A stretch of 64,000 nucleotides of DNA from Aphrophora alni (lineage: Eukaryota > Arthropoda > Insecta > Hemiptera > Aphrophoridae): positions 24,013,949-24,077,948 of the forward strand of contig OY740774.1 of the NCBI GenBank assembly GCA_963513935.1, written 5' to 3'. Below are positions 62,928 to 64,000 of the stretch, piece after piece. The notes below the pieces were generated by a model. It was not told the origin of the DNA, made no database searches, and saw nothing but the letters and a program-made list of their open reading frames with translations. A program made the position numbers and the translations under genes. Numbering within the stretch: position 1 is the first letter of the stretch; the number at the start of each line of letters is the position of its first letter.

Positions 62928-64000
62928 TACAGAGTGCCTCAAAAAGACTTTACAACTTTGTAAATGCATATAAATTTATTTAAACTACTTACAGGGGAAG
63001 TTTTGGTATCATTTTGTATATCATGTTTTTTACTTTAGTTAGATTAAATGTCACTTCCATTAGTCACTTTGCAGACATCTTAAGTCGATTTCTTGTCAAA
63101 TCCGCAGCAGCATATCAGGCTTAACTTCTTCATTTGCGGCGTAGATTCTTACTTAGATTTCAGGGAGAGAAGCCTGCAAGGGTGGTTTATAAAACTTTAT
63201 CCTTGATGAATTCCCAGAAGTAAAAGTTGAGGGCTGTCAGATCCGGTGAACGAGGTGACCATACAATCGGCCCACCTCTACCAATCCATGTACCTGGAAA
63301 GCGGTTATTGAGGAAATCACAGACCACCGTGAGGTAGTGCGGAGGTGAGCCATCTTCCTGGAAGTATATTCGGCGTTCTTGGTCGTCCTCATATATCTGT
63401 GGGATTTAAAAGTTTTCAGCATATCTAGGTACACTATTCCTTGGATGGGTTTCTCTTTAAAAAAGAAAATGTCGTAATCTCTTGCTTAAAAAACACAAAA
63501 GAAGTTAACTTTTGGCTATCACGCCACGAACATGTTTCAAGGATTGTTGTGGATTTTCACTGCCACAAATCCGACATTCGTGTGTTTTACTTTACCACTT
63601 ATGTGGAAAGTCGGCTCATTAATGAAGATTTTGTTTGCAATGAAATCCTAACCTTCATCCAATCAATGTTACATATTTGCACAATGTAACCTGTCAGTGT
63701 GTTTTAGTTCTTGAACCATTGTTAATTCCACTGTTTGAGATGCAAATATTTCAACACACGCCAAACAGTTGCACATGAAACGCCCAGCTCGCTAGAAGCA
63801 CGCCAGTTTGATTTTGTTAGACTGTTAAGAAAGCTTTGACCCACTTACTCTACGACACAGGGACACCCTGAGGTTTTCCACTGGCATATTAAACACATGG
63901 TTTCAACAAAACACTTATGCCACTTATAAAAGAATATGTATACAGGGAGGATCTTTGCCATACTCGGTACGAAAATTCCTTTGCACAATTGTCGCAGACT
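62928..64000 (-). mobile_element. Tc1/mariner-related transposon, cut by the window edge
   Basis: The terminus TACAGAGTGCCTCAAAAAGA lies at 62928, followed leftward to rightward by about 170 bp of non-coding DNA and then transposase remnants on the minus strand up to the window end. The other terminus is outside the window. Confidence 0.75.
63195..64000 (-). pseudogene. DDE transposase pseudogene, N terminus outside window
   Basis: The clearest block (about 63375-63195) reads RIYFQEDGSPPHYLTVVCDF, then FPGTWIGRGGPIVWSPRSPD and LTALNFYFWEFIKDKVL before a stop. Q-x-D-G-x-P-P-H carries the second catalytic aspartate; P-R-S-P-D-L-T is the stretch just before the third catalytic residue, which here reads Asn where the family usually has Asp/Glu. 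Upstream, NEPTFHISGKVKHTNVGF (about 63620-63560) is the first catalytic region with Asn for Asp, followed by an in-frame stop. Several frameshifts separate the blocks, so it is dead. Confidence 0.8.

Overview
The window looks like AT-rich, repeat-dense nuclear DNA of an insect. The codons, the GT-AG introns and the mariner/LINE/SINE load all fit; a hemipteran is my guess, but nothing visible proves the order. I recognise one host gene. It is a muscle LIM protein locus (Mlp84B/Mlp60A type, the arthropod counterpart of CRP/CSRP) on the minus strand, read from the ATG at 23941 down to a polyadenylation signal near 9505.

Gene layout, in transcript order: start-codon exon 23827-23973 (first half of LIM1); 21931-22087 (rest of LIM1 plus the glycine-rich tail); an alternative 3'-terminal exon near 17504-17205 (short isoform, 92 aa); linker and start of LIM2 at 13292-13424; two 97-nt exons of identical phase, 13113-13209 and 11079-11175, that can only be used one at a time; then two alternative LIM2 endings, 10057-10147 (may read through to a stop, 200 aa) and the terminal exon 9751-about 9480 (192 aa). 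LIM domains 3-5, present in fly Mlp84B, are not seen between 1 and 9480. The 5' UTR exon is not certain; a GC-richer patch at 36300-36480 is the best candidate. The predicted proteins would be Z-disc/cytoskeletal LIM adaptors of muscle.

The remainder is introns and flanking DNA holding mobile-element debris. 1-4500: T-run-rich DNA, a local duplication and a CA-rich transcript-like patch. 4565-5098: possible LTR. 6047-6704: long inverted-repeat element. 7176-7888: internally deleted mariner with intact ends. 8.7-62.5 kb: at least eleven copies of a SINE-like repeat, one carrying an 89-unit CT array. Several foldback elements (11.3, 21.4, 42.8, 47.3, 51.1 kb) lie along the window, and some of their arms carry a CUGANGA-hairpin-GAAA motif resembling a hammerhead ribozyme core. 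LINE 3' fragments lie at 26.1 and 30.5 kb. Tandem arrays lie at 39.6, 44.8, 56.0 and 61.2 kb. A DDE transposase pseudogene runs off the right edge from 62928.

No tRNA, rRNA, CRISPR array or bacterial-type operon was seen. The two most interesting points are the phase-enforced choice of LIM2 exons and the hammerhead-like motifs in the foldback elements.
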